Source: Candidatus Hemicellulosilyticus sp. P3 (GTDB lineage Bacteria > Bacteroidota > Bacteroidia > Bacteroidales > P3). Taken from it: a DNA stretch of 64,000 bases. Shown piece by piece: positions 1 through 8,475 of the stretch (its first letter is position 1; each line of letters opens with the position of its first letter). The DNA lies in contig LPNH01000006.1 of assembly GCA_001543385.1 (NCBI GenBank), positions 18,030 through 82,029 on the forward strand. Direction: 5' to 3'. A program made the position numbers and the translations under genes. The notes beneath the pieces were generated by a model. The model searched no databases, had not been told where the DNA came from, and was given only the letters and a program-made list of their open reading frames with translations.

Positions 1-2
1 AA

Positions 3-710
3 GAGACACCGCATTTGACTATAAAGGAATGGGATGACGACGACCAGCCACGCGAGAAAATGCTGCGCCACGGCAAGAAGACGCTCAGCAACGCTGAACT
101 GCTTGCCATTTTGCTGCGCAGCGGCGTCGCCGACACCAGCGCTGTGGACGTGGCCAAGCAGCTGCTGTCGGCAGGCGGATGGAGTTTGGTGGAGCTCTCG
201 AGGAAAACGCCTCAGGAGCTGATGCGGATAAAGGGGGTGGGAGCCGCCAAAGCCACCGGCATCGCAGCCGCCTTGGAACTGGGCAGGAGATTAGCCAGCG
301 AGAGCAGCAGCCCGGAAAAGAATGTTGTGGGCAACAGCGCGGATGTTTTTCACATTATATCGCCCCGCATCATCGACTTGGCGACGGAGGAATTCTGGGC
401 CATTTATCTGAACAACAGCAACCGCGTGGTGGGAACCAGCCGCATTTCCGCCGGAGGGATCACCCAGACGACTGTTGACATACGTCTGATTTTCAAGGGC
501 GCTATAGAACTCAACGCCGTGGCTTTGGCGGTAGCGCACAACCACCCTTCGGGGAGCTTGAAGCCCAGCCGCGAGGATAACTTGCTTACAGAAAAAATTG
601 CCGAGGCCGGACGGCTGCTCAATATACGCCTTTTGGACCACATTATTGTCGGCATCGCCGCTCAGGGACAGACCGACTATTACAGCTATCGGGATATGGG
701 CCGGCTATAA
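3..710 (+). CDS. radC: DNA repair protein RadC (JAB/JAMM domain), 5' end cut by window edge
   Basis: RadC/UPF0758 family protein. The N-terminal part carries the helix-hairpin-helix-like segment (LSNAELLAILLRSG, then RIKGVGAAKA) and the C-terminal part is a JAB1/MPN metalloprotease-like domain with the JAMM signature AHNHPSGSLKPSRED. The frame stays open to the left edge; the first possible start inside the window is a TTG at 15, just before the usual family N-terminus (TIKEWDDDDQPREK), so the real start probably lies a few codons outside. The family is conserved in bacteria but its role in repair is disputed. It ends 45 bp before the convergent folB gene. Confidence 0.93.
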   Translation, partial: ETPHLTIKEWDDDDQPREKMLRHGKKTLSNAELLAILLRSGVADTSAVDVAKQLLSAGGWSLVELSRKTPQELMRIKGVGAAKATGIAAALELGRRLASESSSPEKNVVGNSADVFHIISPRIIDLATEEFWAIYLNNSNRVVGTSRISAGGITQTTVDIRLIFKGAIELNAVALAVAHNHPSGSLKPSREDNLLTEKIAEAGRLLNIRLLDHIIVGIAAQGQTDYYSYRDMGRL

Positions 711-755
711 TGCCAAAACCAGCTCATACTACATGGAATCATGTATTTACAAGGA

Positions 756-1121
756 TTACGAAACGCCTTCTCCTACATGCAACTCCACGCTGACCCCTCC
801 TATCCGGCCTCCTAACGGCGGGTTGAGTTTGGTGACTTTGACGGTGACCTCCGACACGGCACGGAAGTTGCGCATGACGGCTGTCGCGATACGGCACGCC
901 ACGTGCTCAAGAAGATGTGAAGGTTTCTCCATCTCGCTCTTTATGACCTGGTATACGTCGGCGTAATTGACAGTGTCGGCCAAATCGTCGGATTGCTCCG
1001 CACGCCGGGTGTCGACCTGCAGGGTCGCGTCGACCCGGAAACGGGTGCCTATGGTCTGCTCGGCATCGAAACAGCCGTGAAAAGCGTAGAAAGACATGTC
1101 TTCTATACGTATAACGGACAT
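756..1121 (-). CDS. folB: Dihydroneopterin aldolase FolB
   Basis: 121 residues, the normal length for FolB, which converts 7,8-dihydroneopterin to 6-hydroxymethyl-dihydropterin in folate synthesis. Typical features are the opening IRIEDMSFYAFHGCFDAEQTIG, with the FHG segment of the pterin site, the NYADVYQVI helix, and the end segment VTVKVTKLNPPLGGRIGGVSVEL. It lies downstream of pheS on the same strand, 83 bp away, with a possible terminator between them, so it may have its own promoter. No other folate gene is nearby. Confidence 0.92.
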   Translation of the reverse strand: MSVIRIEDMSFYAFHGCFDAEQTIGTRFRVDATLQVDTRRAEQSDDLADTVNYADVYQVIKSEMEKPSHLLEHVACRIATAVMRNFRAVSEVTVKVTKLNPPLGGRIGGVSVELHVGEGVS

Positions 1122-1144
1122 GGTATGAACGGAATGATGTTTTG

Positions 1145-1173
1145 AAAAAAAATTGAGGGGCAGCCTGGCTGCC
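1145..1173 (-). terminator. Possible rho-independent terminator after pheS
   Basis: Read on the minus strand, GGCAGC-CAG-GCTGCC forms a 6-bp GC stem, followed about six bases later by eight T (A run at 1145-1152 on the plus strand). It sits between the pheS stop and the folB start. The gap between stem and T run makes it weaker than a canonical terminator. Confidence 0.45.
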
Positions 1174-1204
1174 GGCAGGAATATGAACTTCTGTCCGGCC
1201 GGGG

Positions 1205-2248
1205 TCAGACAATGGATTCAAATTGGCGGAGGAAGCGAAGGTCGTTTTCGAAATAGAGCCGAAGATCACGAATTTGATATTTGAGCATGGCCATGCGCTC
1301 CACGCCCATGCCAAGGGCAAAGCCGGAATAGACGGCGGGATCGATGCCGCAGGCCGAAAGGACATTGGGGTCGACCATGCCACAGCCAAGAATCTCGAGC
1401 CATCCTGTCCCCTTGCAGATGTTGCACCCTTTTCCGCCACAGATGTTGCACGAAATGTCCATCTCGGCCGACGGCTCGGTGAAAGGAAAGTATGACGGAC
1501 GGAGCCGGATCTGCGTCTGCTCGCCGAACATTTCTTTGGCGAAATAGAGCAAGGTCTGTTTCAGGTCGGCGAAGGTGACTTTTTTGTCAACATAGAGCGC
1601 CTCGACTTGATGGAAAATGCAATGGGCGCGCGCCGATATGGCTTCGTTGCGGAATACACGCCCCGGGGCGATGATGCGGATGGGAGGTCGGCTGTTTTCC
1701 ATCACACGCACCTGCACTGAAGAAGTGTGTGTGCGCAAGGCCACTTCAGGACGCCCCTCCTCTTTTTCGACGAAAAAGGTGTCCTGCATGTCACGCGCAG
1801 GATGGTCGGGCGGGAAGTTGAGCGCTGAAAAAAGATGCCAGTCGTCTTCAATCTCAACCGATTCCGCCACGGTGAAGCCGATGCGGGAAAAGATGTCTGT
1901 TATCTCGTTCATGACAACGGAGAGCACGTGACGGCTGCCGAGCGGACTGAAATCGGCCGGCATGGAGCAGTCTGTTGCATCATGCTTCTCGCCGACGGTG
2001 TCGACAAGGCCACGGAACTCTTCAATTTTGGCACGTGCCGCCTCTTTGAGTTGGTTGAGCATCTGCCCCATCTCGCGCTTCTCCTCGGCCGGCAGGGATT
2101 TGAATTGTTCGAAGAGGGCGCTGACTATGCCTTTTTTACCCAGATATTTCACTCGAAACATTTCGATTTCAGCCAATTTATCGAGGGCGTGCTCCACCCG
2201 TGCGGCATGAATCTCGTCAATGTAGGCTCTAATCTGTTCCTTCGTCAT
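1205..2248 (-). CDS. pheS: Phenylalanine--tRNA ligase alpha subunit
   Basis: 347 residues. Residues 1-85 form the N-terminal coiled-coil arm; the class II catalytic core follows from about residue 100. Visible signatures include HPARDMQDTFF (149-159), motif 2 GRVFRNEAISARAHCIFHQVE (from 196), and a Cys-rich insertion CNICGGKGCNICKGTGWLEILG, common in this subtype. Motif 3 is GFALGMGVERMAML near the end. The beta subunit (pheT) is not in the window, as is common in Bacteroidota where pheS and pheT are separate. A possible minus-strand promoter element (CAAAATTA read as TAATTTTG, 2387-2394) would give a leader of about 130 nt. Confidence 0.97.
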   Translation of the reverse strand: MTKEQIRAYIDEIHAARVEHALDKLAEIEMFRVKYLGKKGIVSALFEQFKSLPAEEKREMGQMLNQLKEAARAKIEEFRGLVDTVGEKHDATDCSMPADFSPLGSRHVLSVVMNEITDIFSRIGFTVAESVEIEDDWHLFSALNFPPDHPARDMQDTFFVEKEEGRPEVALRTHTSSVQVRVMENSRPPIRIIAPGRVFRNEAISARAHCIFHQVEALYVDKKVTFADLKQTLLYFAKEMFGEQTQIRLRPSYFPFTEPSAEMDISCNICGGKGCNICKGTGWLEILGCGMVDPNVLSACGIDPAVYSGFALGMGVERMAMLKYQIRDLRLYFENDLRFLRQFESIV

Positions 2249-2373
2249 AGCAGATATTATAACAGTTTGGTTCTATGGTTTGTAATTAGATTTATCCGTT
2301 ACGCTGGAATTATAGAGACGAAATAAAAAGGGGGTGGCGGGCGTTTTTTTGGGATAAATCGTATGAAATTTCT

Positions 2374-2381
2374 TATTTTTG
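2374..2381 (+). promoter_or_regulatory. Bacteroidota -7 element (TATTTTTG)
   Basis: TATTTTTG matches TAnnTTTG and lies about 44 bp before the lipoprotein start at 2425. A possible oppositely directed element (2387-2394) for pheS almost touches it. No convincing TTTG was identified at -33. Confidence 0.55.
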
Positions 2382-2424
2382 CAGTGCAAAATTAGTCGAA
2401 AATATTTATATAGCGCGAAAAAGT

Positions 2425-2847
2425 ATGAAGAAAAAAGGTCTTATCGTATCGGGTGTATTATTTTTCAGCATCTTAGGTGTCGGTGCGCTTCACTCGTGCG
2501 ACAAGGATACGTACAGCTATCTGGACGTGACTGTCATTGACCAGTCGACCGGCACTGCGGTCCCCAACGCATTTGTAACGGTGTCGGCCAACGGCAGCTC
2601 TGTCGGCGCCGCCGGCGTCACGGATGAGAAGGGCGTGTTCAGCACCAAATTTGCAGCACCCGCTGTGTTTGACATCGACGCCCGCATGACGGTGATAGAC
2701 ACCCCTGCCTACCCGCTTGAGCAGTGGTATTTGCACCGCGACGGCAGTTCGTCCGTGCGGTTGAAGGACAGCGAAACAGTCAGCGCCACAGTCTATATTG
2801 GCGAAACGGTGACATACGAGCACTATCCTACAATCCCCGGCAGATAA
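2425..2847 (+). CDS. Small lipoprotein with a transthyretin/CarboxypepD_reg-like fold
   Basis: 140 residues. A lysine-rich start and hydrophobic stretch end in GVGALHSCDKD, which looks like a signal peptidase II lipobox with Cys at about residue 25. The mature part starts LDVTVIDQSTGTAVPNAFVT and continues with GVTDEKGVFSTKF: the pattern 'domain of variation, then new information after a turn' is typical of carboxypeptidase-regulatory/transthyretin-like beta sandwiches in Bacteroidota surface lipoproteins. Its function is not known. It is followed 13 bp later by the DUF4301 gene, so the two are probably cotranscribed. Confidence 0.75.
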   Translation: MKKKGLIVSGVLFFSILGVGALHSCDKDTYSYLDVTVIDQSTGTAVPNAFVTVSANGSSVGAAGVTDEKGVFSTKFAAPAVFDIDARMTVIDTPAYPLEQWYLHRDGSSSVRLKDSETVSATVYIGETVTYEHYPTIPGR

Positions 2848-2860
2848 AATATCTGAAAAA

Positions 2861-4414
2861 ATGAACACCCTCTCTCTTTCCCCGGCTGACTTGCGTCAGC
2901 TGGAGACGATGGGTATCACCCCGGAACAACTGGAAATGCAGATGCAGCATTTCCGTCAAGGGTTCCCCCACTGTCAACTCGTCTCGGCCGCCACCGTTGA
3001 GAACGGCGGAATCATCCGGATGCCGGATGATGATATTTCGAAGTATATATCATGTTATCAGCAGCTTTCAAAAGGAAAGAGAATACTGAAATTTGTCCCT
3101 GCGTCGGGTGCCGCCAGCCGTATGTTCAAGGATCTCTACGATTTTACAGCGCGTTACACAGGTGTGGCGCATAATTTCGAGAAGGAGTTTCCGTCGGTGG
3201 TGCAGTTTCTGGACAACCTGACCTCGTTTGCTTTTTTCAATGACTTGAAGGACAAGATCGAGGAGACTTCAATGAGTATTTCTGACTATATGGAGCATCG
3301 GGAATACGCATCGATTATCAACATTCTGCTTAAAGATCAGTATCTTTCCTACGGCTCGATGCCCAAAGCTTTGCTCAAATTCCACCGATACGGGGACTTG
3401 CAGCGTACACCGTTGGAGGAGCATATAGTGGAAGGCGCTGAGTATGCCCGGAACAGCGACGGCAAGGTCCGCCTGCATTTCACCATCTCGCCGGAACACC
3501 GCCCGCTTTTCCGTCATAAGGTTGCACTGGTGCGGCGTTATTATGAGGAGATGCTCCATATCAAATTGGAGATAGGTTTTTCTGAGCAACGGCACAGTAC
3601 CGACACGCTGGCGGTGAACGAATGCAACGAACCTGTCCGGGACGAGAACGGGCGGTTGGTGCTGCGGCCGGGCGGACATGGAGCCTTGCTCGAGAATCTG
3701 AACGAGTGCCACGCCGATGTTGTTTTTATCAAGAATATCGACAATGTGGTGCCGGATTGGATGAAGCACACCACTGTCGCCTACAAGAAAGCGCTGGCAG
3801 GGTTGCTGCTCGACCTGCAGAGACAGTATTTCCCATATCTGCAGGCGCTTAGCCACAACACGGTTGACGGCAGGCAGTTGGACTCAATTGCGCATTTTGC
3901 CCGAAATGGGTTGCAGATTGAACTGCCTGAAGGATTCGACAAAATGCCGGCTGACGAGCAGCGCCAAATTCTGTATGACAGGATGAACAGGCCCATCCGC
4001 ATCTGCGGAATGGTGAAGAACCAGGGGGAACCCGGCGGCGGGCCTTTTTTCGTCTTCGACTCGGAAGGACGGCGTAGCCTGCAGATTGTGGAGACCGCAC
4101 AGATCAATCGCAAGGATCCCGCACAGGAATCGATCCTGGCCGGCGCCACTCATTTCAACCCGGTGGACATTGTCTGCAGTTTCAGGGATTACCGAGGACG
4201 GTATTTCGACCTGCACCGCTATGTTGACCCGAATACCGGCTTTATCAGCAAGAAGAGCAAGGGGGCACAAGTGGTTAAGTCGCAGGAATTGCCCGGCCTG
4301 TGGAATGGCTCCATGGCGAAATGGATCACTCTCTTTGTCGAGGTTCCGCTGGCTACGTTCAACCCGGTCAAGACGGTCAACGACTTGCTGCGCAAGGAGC
4401 ACTGCGGACAATGA
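2861..4414 (+). CDS. DUF4301 family protein
   Basis: 517 residues, the normal size for this Bacteroidota family of unknown function. Recognised from the conserved stretches LKFVPASGAASRMFKDLYDF, KALLKFHRYG, RTPLEEHIVEGAEYARN, LRPGGHGALLENLN, FIKNIDNVVPDW and MVKNQGEPGGGPFFV. The GASRMFK and GGHGAL segments resemble nucleotide-sugar pyrophosphorylase elements, so a nucleotidyltransferase-like fold is plausible, but this is inference. No signal peptide, so likely cytoplasmic. Transcription probably begins at the lipoprotein promoter upstream. Confidence 0.88.
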   Translation: MNTLSLSPADLRQLETMGITPEQLEMQMQHFRQGFPHCQLVSAATVENGGIIRMPDDDISKYISCYQQLSKGKRILKFVPASGAASRMFKDLYDFTARYTGVAHNFEKEFPSVVQFLDNLTSFAFFNDLKDKIEETSMSISDYMEHREYASIINILLKDQYLSYGSMPKALLKFHRYGDLQRTPLEEHIVEGAEYARNSDGKVRLHFTISPEHRPLFRHKVALVRRYYEEMLHIKLEIGFSEQRHSTDTLAVNECNEPVRDENGRLVLRPGGHGALLENLNECHADVVFIKNIDNVVPDWMKHTTVAYKKALAGLLLDLQRQYFPYLQALSHNTVDGRQLDSIAHFARNGLQIELPEGFDKMPADEQRQILYDRMNRPIRICGMVKNQGEPGGGPFFVFDSEGRRSLQIVETAQINRKDPAQESILAGATHFNPVDIVCSFRDYRGRYFDLHRYVDPNTGFISKKSKGAQVVKSQELPGLWNGSMAKWITLFVEVPLATFNPVKTVNDLLRKEHCGQ

Positions 4415-4500
4415 CGCGGCAGCCCGGACAGGGCCGGCCGGATCCGTATGACCGCTGTCGGCGGAATTGATTTTGACCAAAAAGAAAAAGAAAGAAAAGA

Positions 4501-4532
4501 TTTGCGTGAATCAATTATTTGCCGTACCTTTG
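4501..4532 (+). promoter_or_regulatory. Strong Bacteroidota promoter for the 44-residue protein
   Basis: TTTG at 4501-4504 and TACCTTTG at 4525-4532 are 20 bp apart, matching the Bacteroidota housekeeping consensus TTTG / TAnnTTTG. Transcription should start near 4538. The roughly 70-nt leader holds a small stem-loop, AACTC (4555-4559) with GAGTT (4566-4570). Confidence 0.8.
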
Positions 4533-4607
4533 CGTACTCCACAACTTGTTAAAAAACTCTTGTGCGAGTTCTTTATCAGTAAGTTAAACAATTAACAACA
4601 TATCACT

Positions 4608-4742
4608 ATGGGCATCAATGCTAACAAAAAAGTCAAGAGAAGAAAGGTGAGAATCAACGTCAACAAGAACTCCACGAACAACTGGGGTATTAATGCAGCC
4701 GGCTGGAATGCAGTGCATAAGGCCATTATTGCGGCTGAATAG
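4608..4742 (+). CDS. 44-residue basic protein of unknown function
   Basis: A short ORF starting MGINANKKVKRRKVRINVNK and ending in NAVHKAIIAAE. The first 20 residues are strongly basic (KKVKRRKVR), suggesting contact with RNA, DNA or the ribosome; the second half is neutral and could form a short helix. I do not recognise the family. Expression signals are unusually good for so small a gene: a promoter close to consensus, a structured leader, and a strong terminator 26 bp after the stop. It is therefore a stand-alone unit between a plus-strand and a minus-strand operon. It could be a small ribosome-associated or nucleoid protein; that is inference only. Confidence 0.7.
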   Translation: MGINANKKVKRRKVRINVNKNSTNNWGINAAGWNAVHKAIIAAE

Positions 4743-4768
4743 GACGTACCGATTTTTAACCACAATGC

Positions 4769-4807
4769 AAAGAGCGGCTTTCACGTAGGTGGCAGCCGCT
4801 CTTTTTT
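4769..4807 (+). terminator. Rho-independent terminator of the 44-residue gene
   Basis: AAAGAGCGGCT (4769-4779) pairs with AGCCGCTCTTT (4794-4804), a perfect 11-bp stem with a 14-nt loop, followed by a T run to 4807. In the other direction it may also help end the NUDIX transcript, though the T run is poorer there. The core AGAGCGGC recurs in the terminator at 34804. Confidence 0.9.
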
Positions 4808-4818
4808 CATCAGGTATG

Positions 4819-5313
4819 TTATTGAGGGTTTTGACACCCGGGAAGCGGGATGGGGCGGTTGTCGAGTTTGGCGGAGCACAGGGCATCACCCCGATATACC
4901 AGTTTGAGGGAGAAGAATGGCTGGGTGTTATCCAGCAGCAGGCGGAGAAAGATTCTGTCACCTTCCCATAAGTTAAGCTGCTCCAGCTGATGTTGCGGCA
5001 CCCATTGCAGGTCCCCTTCGTCGCAGGGGACCATGGTCCCCTCCCACTGTGTGGCGGTGAAGAGGTGCATGTATTCACACGGCCAGGTGTCGGAGATGAA
5101 GGTGACTATGCCCCGATACTGCCACCGGAGGACTGTCAGCCCGGTCTCTTCCCGGACTTCACGCAACATGCATTCGTCAGGGCTTTCGTCGCGCTCACAT
5201 TTGCCGCCTACTCCAATCCATTTGCCGTGGCTGGCATCATGATCTTTTTTGACGCGGTGCAGCATCAGATAGCTGTCGTTGCACCGGAGGTAACACAATG
5301 TTGTTTGTTTCAT
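4819..5313 (-). CDS. NUDIX hydrolase (8-oxo-dGTP diphosphatase-like)
   Basis: 164 residues from the ATG at 5313 (MKQTTLCYLR). The Nudix box is present: GVGGKCERDESPDECMLREV with REETG following. The opening 'TTLCYLRCNDSYLMLHRVKK' and the W-IGVGGK arrangement are those of MutT/NUDT1-like enzymes cleaving oxidised or unusual nucleoside triphosphates. Its ATG overlaps the stop of the CusA-like gene by 4 bp (ATGA), so it is translationally coupled as the last gene of the metal-efflux operon. A role in coping with metal- or oxidant-damaged nucleotides would fit, but is inference. A longer upstream start in the same frame would overlap the pump gene further and is less likely. Confidence 0.88.
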   Translation of the reverse strand: MKQTTLCYLRCNDSYLMLHRVKKDHDASHGKWIGVGGKCERDESPDECMLREVREETGLTVLRWQYRGIVTFISDTWPCEYMHLFTATQWEGTMVPCDEGDLQWVPQHQLEQLNLWEGDRIFLRLLLDNTQPFFSLKLVYRGDALCSAKLDNRPIPLPGCQNPQ

Positions 5314-8300
5314 GAGTGATGTGTATGTGTTGTGTTTTGACGGTCGACATGCCATTCGTAGACGATGGGTACAATGAAGATGTTGAGCATTGTGGAGGTT
5401 ATGAGGCCGCCAAGAACCACCATCGCCATGGGGGCCTGTATCTCGTTGCCGGCTTTGTCGGCGGCCAACACCATGGGAATGAGTGAGAGCGCTGTAGTGA
5501 GCGCAGTCATGATGATGGGATTGAGACGGTCTGTAGACCCTGTCAGCACAATGTCGCGCACGGGATGGTTTGACTGACCGTTGTTCTGTAGGTGTATGTA
5601 TTTTGAGACCAGGATGATGCCATTACGTGTCGCGATGCCAAAGAGGGTGATGAAGCCAATGACGGAGGGGATGCTGAGCAGGTTGCCGCCTAATTTAACG
5701 GCCACAACCCCACCGATCAAAGCCAATGGAAGGTTGACAAGGACTATCCCTGCCAAGGACCAACTCTTGAACTCGGTGTAGAGCAACAGGTAGATTATGG
5801 CCAGGGACAGCAGGAAGACAGCGGAAAGGGTGCGCGAGGCTTTTTTTGCCGAAGCGAACTGTCCGCCATATTCAATACGGTAGCCTTCGGGCAGTGTGAT
5901 GCGTTCTTTGATGATGTTACGTATGTCGTCGACAACTCCGACGGCATCGCGGCCGCTCACGTTGGCCGACACAACGAGCTTGCGCTGCACGTTTTCGCGC
6001 GAGATGGTGCCCGGGCTGCCCGCAGACACTATCTCGGCAATCTCGGAGAGCGGGATCATGGCGCCCTGGCTTGTGTTGAGCAGAAGGTCTTTCACCTCGT
6101 CGACAGAAGGGCATTCCGCTATTGTGCGCTGACGTAGAACCAGGTCGCGGGCATATTGACCTTCGTAGATTTTACAAAGGGGATCGCCTTTGAATGAACG
6201 GGTGAGAAAATAATCGAATTCGTCTGCCGTGACACCGTATTGCGCCATTCGCGCCCGGTCGGGACGCACTTGTATCTGAGGCACCTCTGTTTGCTGCTCC
6301 ACAACGACGTCAACCAGACCTTCGACATGGGCAACGGCTTGTTTGATTTGACCGCCTATCCGGTAGAGCTGCGAAAGGTCGTCGCCGAAGATCTTGACGG
6401 CAATGGCCGCTTGGGTGCCGCTGACCATGTGTTCGATGCGGTGACTCAAAGGCTGGCCGATGGAGACAGACGTTCCGGGTATGGTGGACAGACGGGCGCG
6501 TACCTCATCCAGGAAGGCTTGTTTGCCACGGCGGTCAAGCCGGAAGCTGACTTCTATTTCGGTGCCGTTGGTCGCCTGCGAATGTTCGTCAAGCTCGCCA
6601 CGCCCGGTGCGACGGGCGGTGGAGACCACTTCGGGGACAGCAAGCAACTGCCGCTCGGCAAGTTGCCCCAGACGATCGCTTTCGTCAAGCGATATGCCGG
6701 GTTGTGCCACCATGGCAATGGTGAGCGATCCTTCGTTGAACTCAGGCAGAAAACCGCGTCCCACAGTGGCCAACAGACCGACGGACATTAGCAGGAGCAG
6801 CACTGTGGCATAAAGCACCGGACGTTTGTGCTGCAACACCCATGTCAGTATACGGCGGTAGAGGATTTGCATTTGGATTGTGAGCCAAGGCTCGCGTTGA
6901 CGACGCTCCAGATAGCGACTGTCTGAGAGAAGAGATTTGCAGAGCAACGGCGTCACGGTCATGGCAACCAGCAGTGACGTGAACAGGGAGATGATGTATG
7001 CTATACCCAGCGGTTTCAACATACGGCCTTCGAGACCGCTGAGGAAGAATAGCGGCATGAAGCAGAGCATGATGATAATTGTGGCGTGCATGATGGAGCC
7101 ACGTATCTCGGATGATCCCTGAAAGACGACCTGATAGGCGGATCGCCGTTGGTCCGGCGGCAGCTGATGGTTACGACGCAAGTGTTTGTAAACATTTTCG
7201 ACATCGATGATGGCGTCGTCAACCAGCGAGCCGATAGCGATGCACATGCCGCCAAGGGTCATGGTGTTGATTTCCATGTCGAGCAGGTAGAGGCAGAGCA
7301 CGGTGCCAAGCAGCGAGAGCGGGATGGCGATCAACGAGATGACGGTGCTTCTGAAACTGCCCAAAAAGAGCAGCAGAATGAGCACCACGAAAAGAGCTCC
7401 CTCGATCAGGGCACGACTTACGTTGCCAACGGACGCTGCGATGAAGTCGGCCTGACGAAATACATGTGTGTCCATGTGTACGTCGGAAGGGAGCGACTGC
7501 CGCACAGCGGCCAGATTGGAATCTATCTGGCGTGTCACATGCAGCGTGTTGACATCGGGCTGTTTTGAAACAGAAAGAATAACGGACGGATTGGCATTGG
7601 ACGAGGCGGTGCCGATGCGTACTTCATGGCCGACCACAATGTCGGCCACGTCAGAAAGGCTGACCGGACGGCCGTCGCACATTTTGACTAAAGACTGACC
7701 CATCGCGTCGATGTCGCTGGTGCGTATTACTCCACAAAGGGTGTACTCGTTGCCATAGTCGCGGACCATGCCGGCCGGAGCATTGGCACCGAATGTGGCG
7801 GCAACCTGTTCAAGATCGTGAAGCGTCACACCATAGGCGTGCATCCGCACAGGATCTGCAAGCACCTGATACTGACGCCTTTCACCACCTATAATCGAAA
7901 CCTGAGAAACGCCGCCTGTGGCCAAAATGGCGGGCTTGACCGTCCACTCCGCCAAGGTGCGAAGCTGCTGCAAGGAGGTGCGGGGAGTTGTGGCGGACAT
8001 GGTGTCGACTTGCAACGAAATGAACATGATTTCACCCATCACACTGCTCTGGGGGGCCAGCACGGGCGCCACTCCGGCCGGCAAGGTCGCGGACAGGGTG
8101 TTGAGCTTTTCGCTAACCACCTGCCGGGCCAAGTAGGGATCCATGTCCCAGTCAAATTCGACGAAGACAAAGCTGGCACCCTGTTGCGACACCGAACGGA
8201 TGCGACGCACATGGGACGCTCCGTTGAGCGCCGATTCCATGGGAAAGGAGATCTGCCGCTCGACCTCTTCTGAAGCCATGTTGCGGCAATCGGTCATAAC

Positions 8301-8444
8301 GACGACTGTGGGGGCTGTCAGGTCAGGAAAGACATCGACATCGGTGTGCTGTACACTCCAGACACCCGCCGCCGCCAACAGCAATGCGGCAAGGAGGACC
8401 GTCAGTTTATGGTTGAGGCTGAACCGGATGACTTTATTCAACAT
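5310..8444 (-). CDS. CusA/CzcA-family heavy-metal efflux RND transporter
   Basis: 1044 residues, full length for the inner-membrane pump of a heavy-metal RND system. A first membrane helix (about 13-31) is followed by the porter domain, then repeated membrane blocks typical of RND pumps. Family segments include HTDVDVFPDLTAPTVVVMT near the start, GGMCIAIGSLVDDAIIDVENV, MPLFFLSGLEGRMLKPLG and FITLFGIATRNGIILVS. The C-terminus is His-containing (THTHHS). It works with the adaptor and TolC-like channel encoded just upstream to export ions from periplasm or cytoplasm. The metal (Cu, Ag, Zn, Co or Cd) cannot be read reliably. Start is 31 bp after the channel gene stop. Confidence 0.95.
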   Translation of the reverse strand: MLNKVIRFSLNHKLTVLLAALLLAAAGVWSVQHTDVDVFPDLTAPTVVVMTDCRNMASEEVERQISFPMESALNGASHVRRIRSVSQQGASFVFVEFDWDMDPYLARQVVSEKLNTLSATLPAGVAPVLAPQSSVMGEIMFISLQVDTMSATTPRTSLQQLRTLAEWTVKPAILATGGVSQVSIIGGERRQYQVLADPVRMHAYGVTLHDLEQVAATFGANAPAGMVRDYGNEYTLCGVIRTSDIDAMGQSLVKMCDGRPVSLSDVADIVVGHEVRIGTASSNANPSVILSVSKQPDVNTLHVTRQIDSNLAAVRQSLPSDVHMDTHVFRQADFIAASVGNVSRALIEGALFVVLILLLFLGSFRSTVISLIAIPLSLLGTVLCLYLLDMEINTMTLGGMCIAIGSLVDDAIIDVENVYKHLRRNHQLPPDQRRSAYQVVFQGSSEIRGSIMHATIIIMLCFMPLFFLSGLEGRMLKPLGIAYIISLFTSLLVAMTVTPLLCKSLLSDSRYLERRQREPWLTIQMQILYRRILTWVLQHKRPVLYATVLLLLMSVGLLATVGRGFLPEFNEGSLTIAMVAQPGISLDESDRLGQLAERQLLAVPEVVSTARRTGRGELDEHSQATNGTEIEVSFRLDRRGKQAFLDEVRARLSTIPGTSVSIGQPLSHRIEHMVSGTQAAIAVKIFGDDLSQLYRIGGQIKQAVAHVEGLVDVVVEQQTEVPQIQVRPDRARMAQYGVTADEFDYFLTRSFKGDPLCKIYEGQYARDLVLRQRTIAECPSVDEVKDLLLNTSQGAMIPLSEIAEIVSAGSPGTISRENVQRKLVVSANVSGRDAVGVVDDIRNIIKERITLPEGYRIEYGGQFASAKKASRTLSAVFLLSLAIIYLLLYTEFKSWSLAGIVLVNLPLALIGGVVAVKLGGNLLSIPSVIGFITLFGIATRNGIILVSKYIHLQNNGQSNHPVRDIVLTGSTDRLNPIIMTALTTALSLIPMVLAADKAGNEIQAPMAMVVLGGLITSTMLNIFIVPIVYEWHVDRQNTTHTHHS

Positions 8445-8475
8445 AAGGCGTTGCGTTTAATTACATTGTCGTGGT

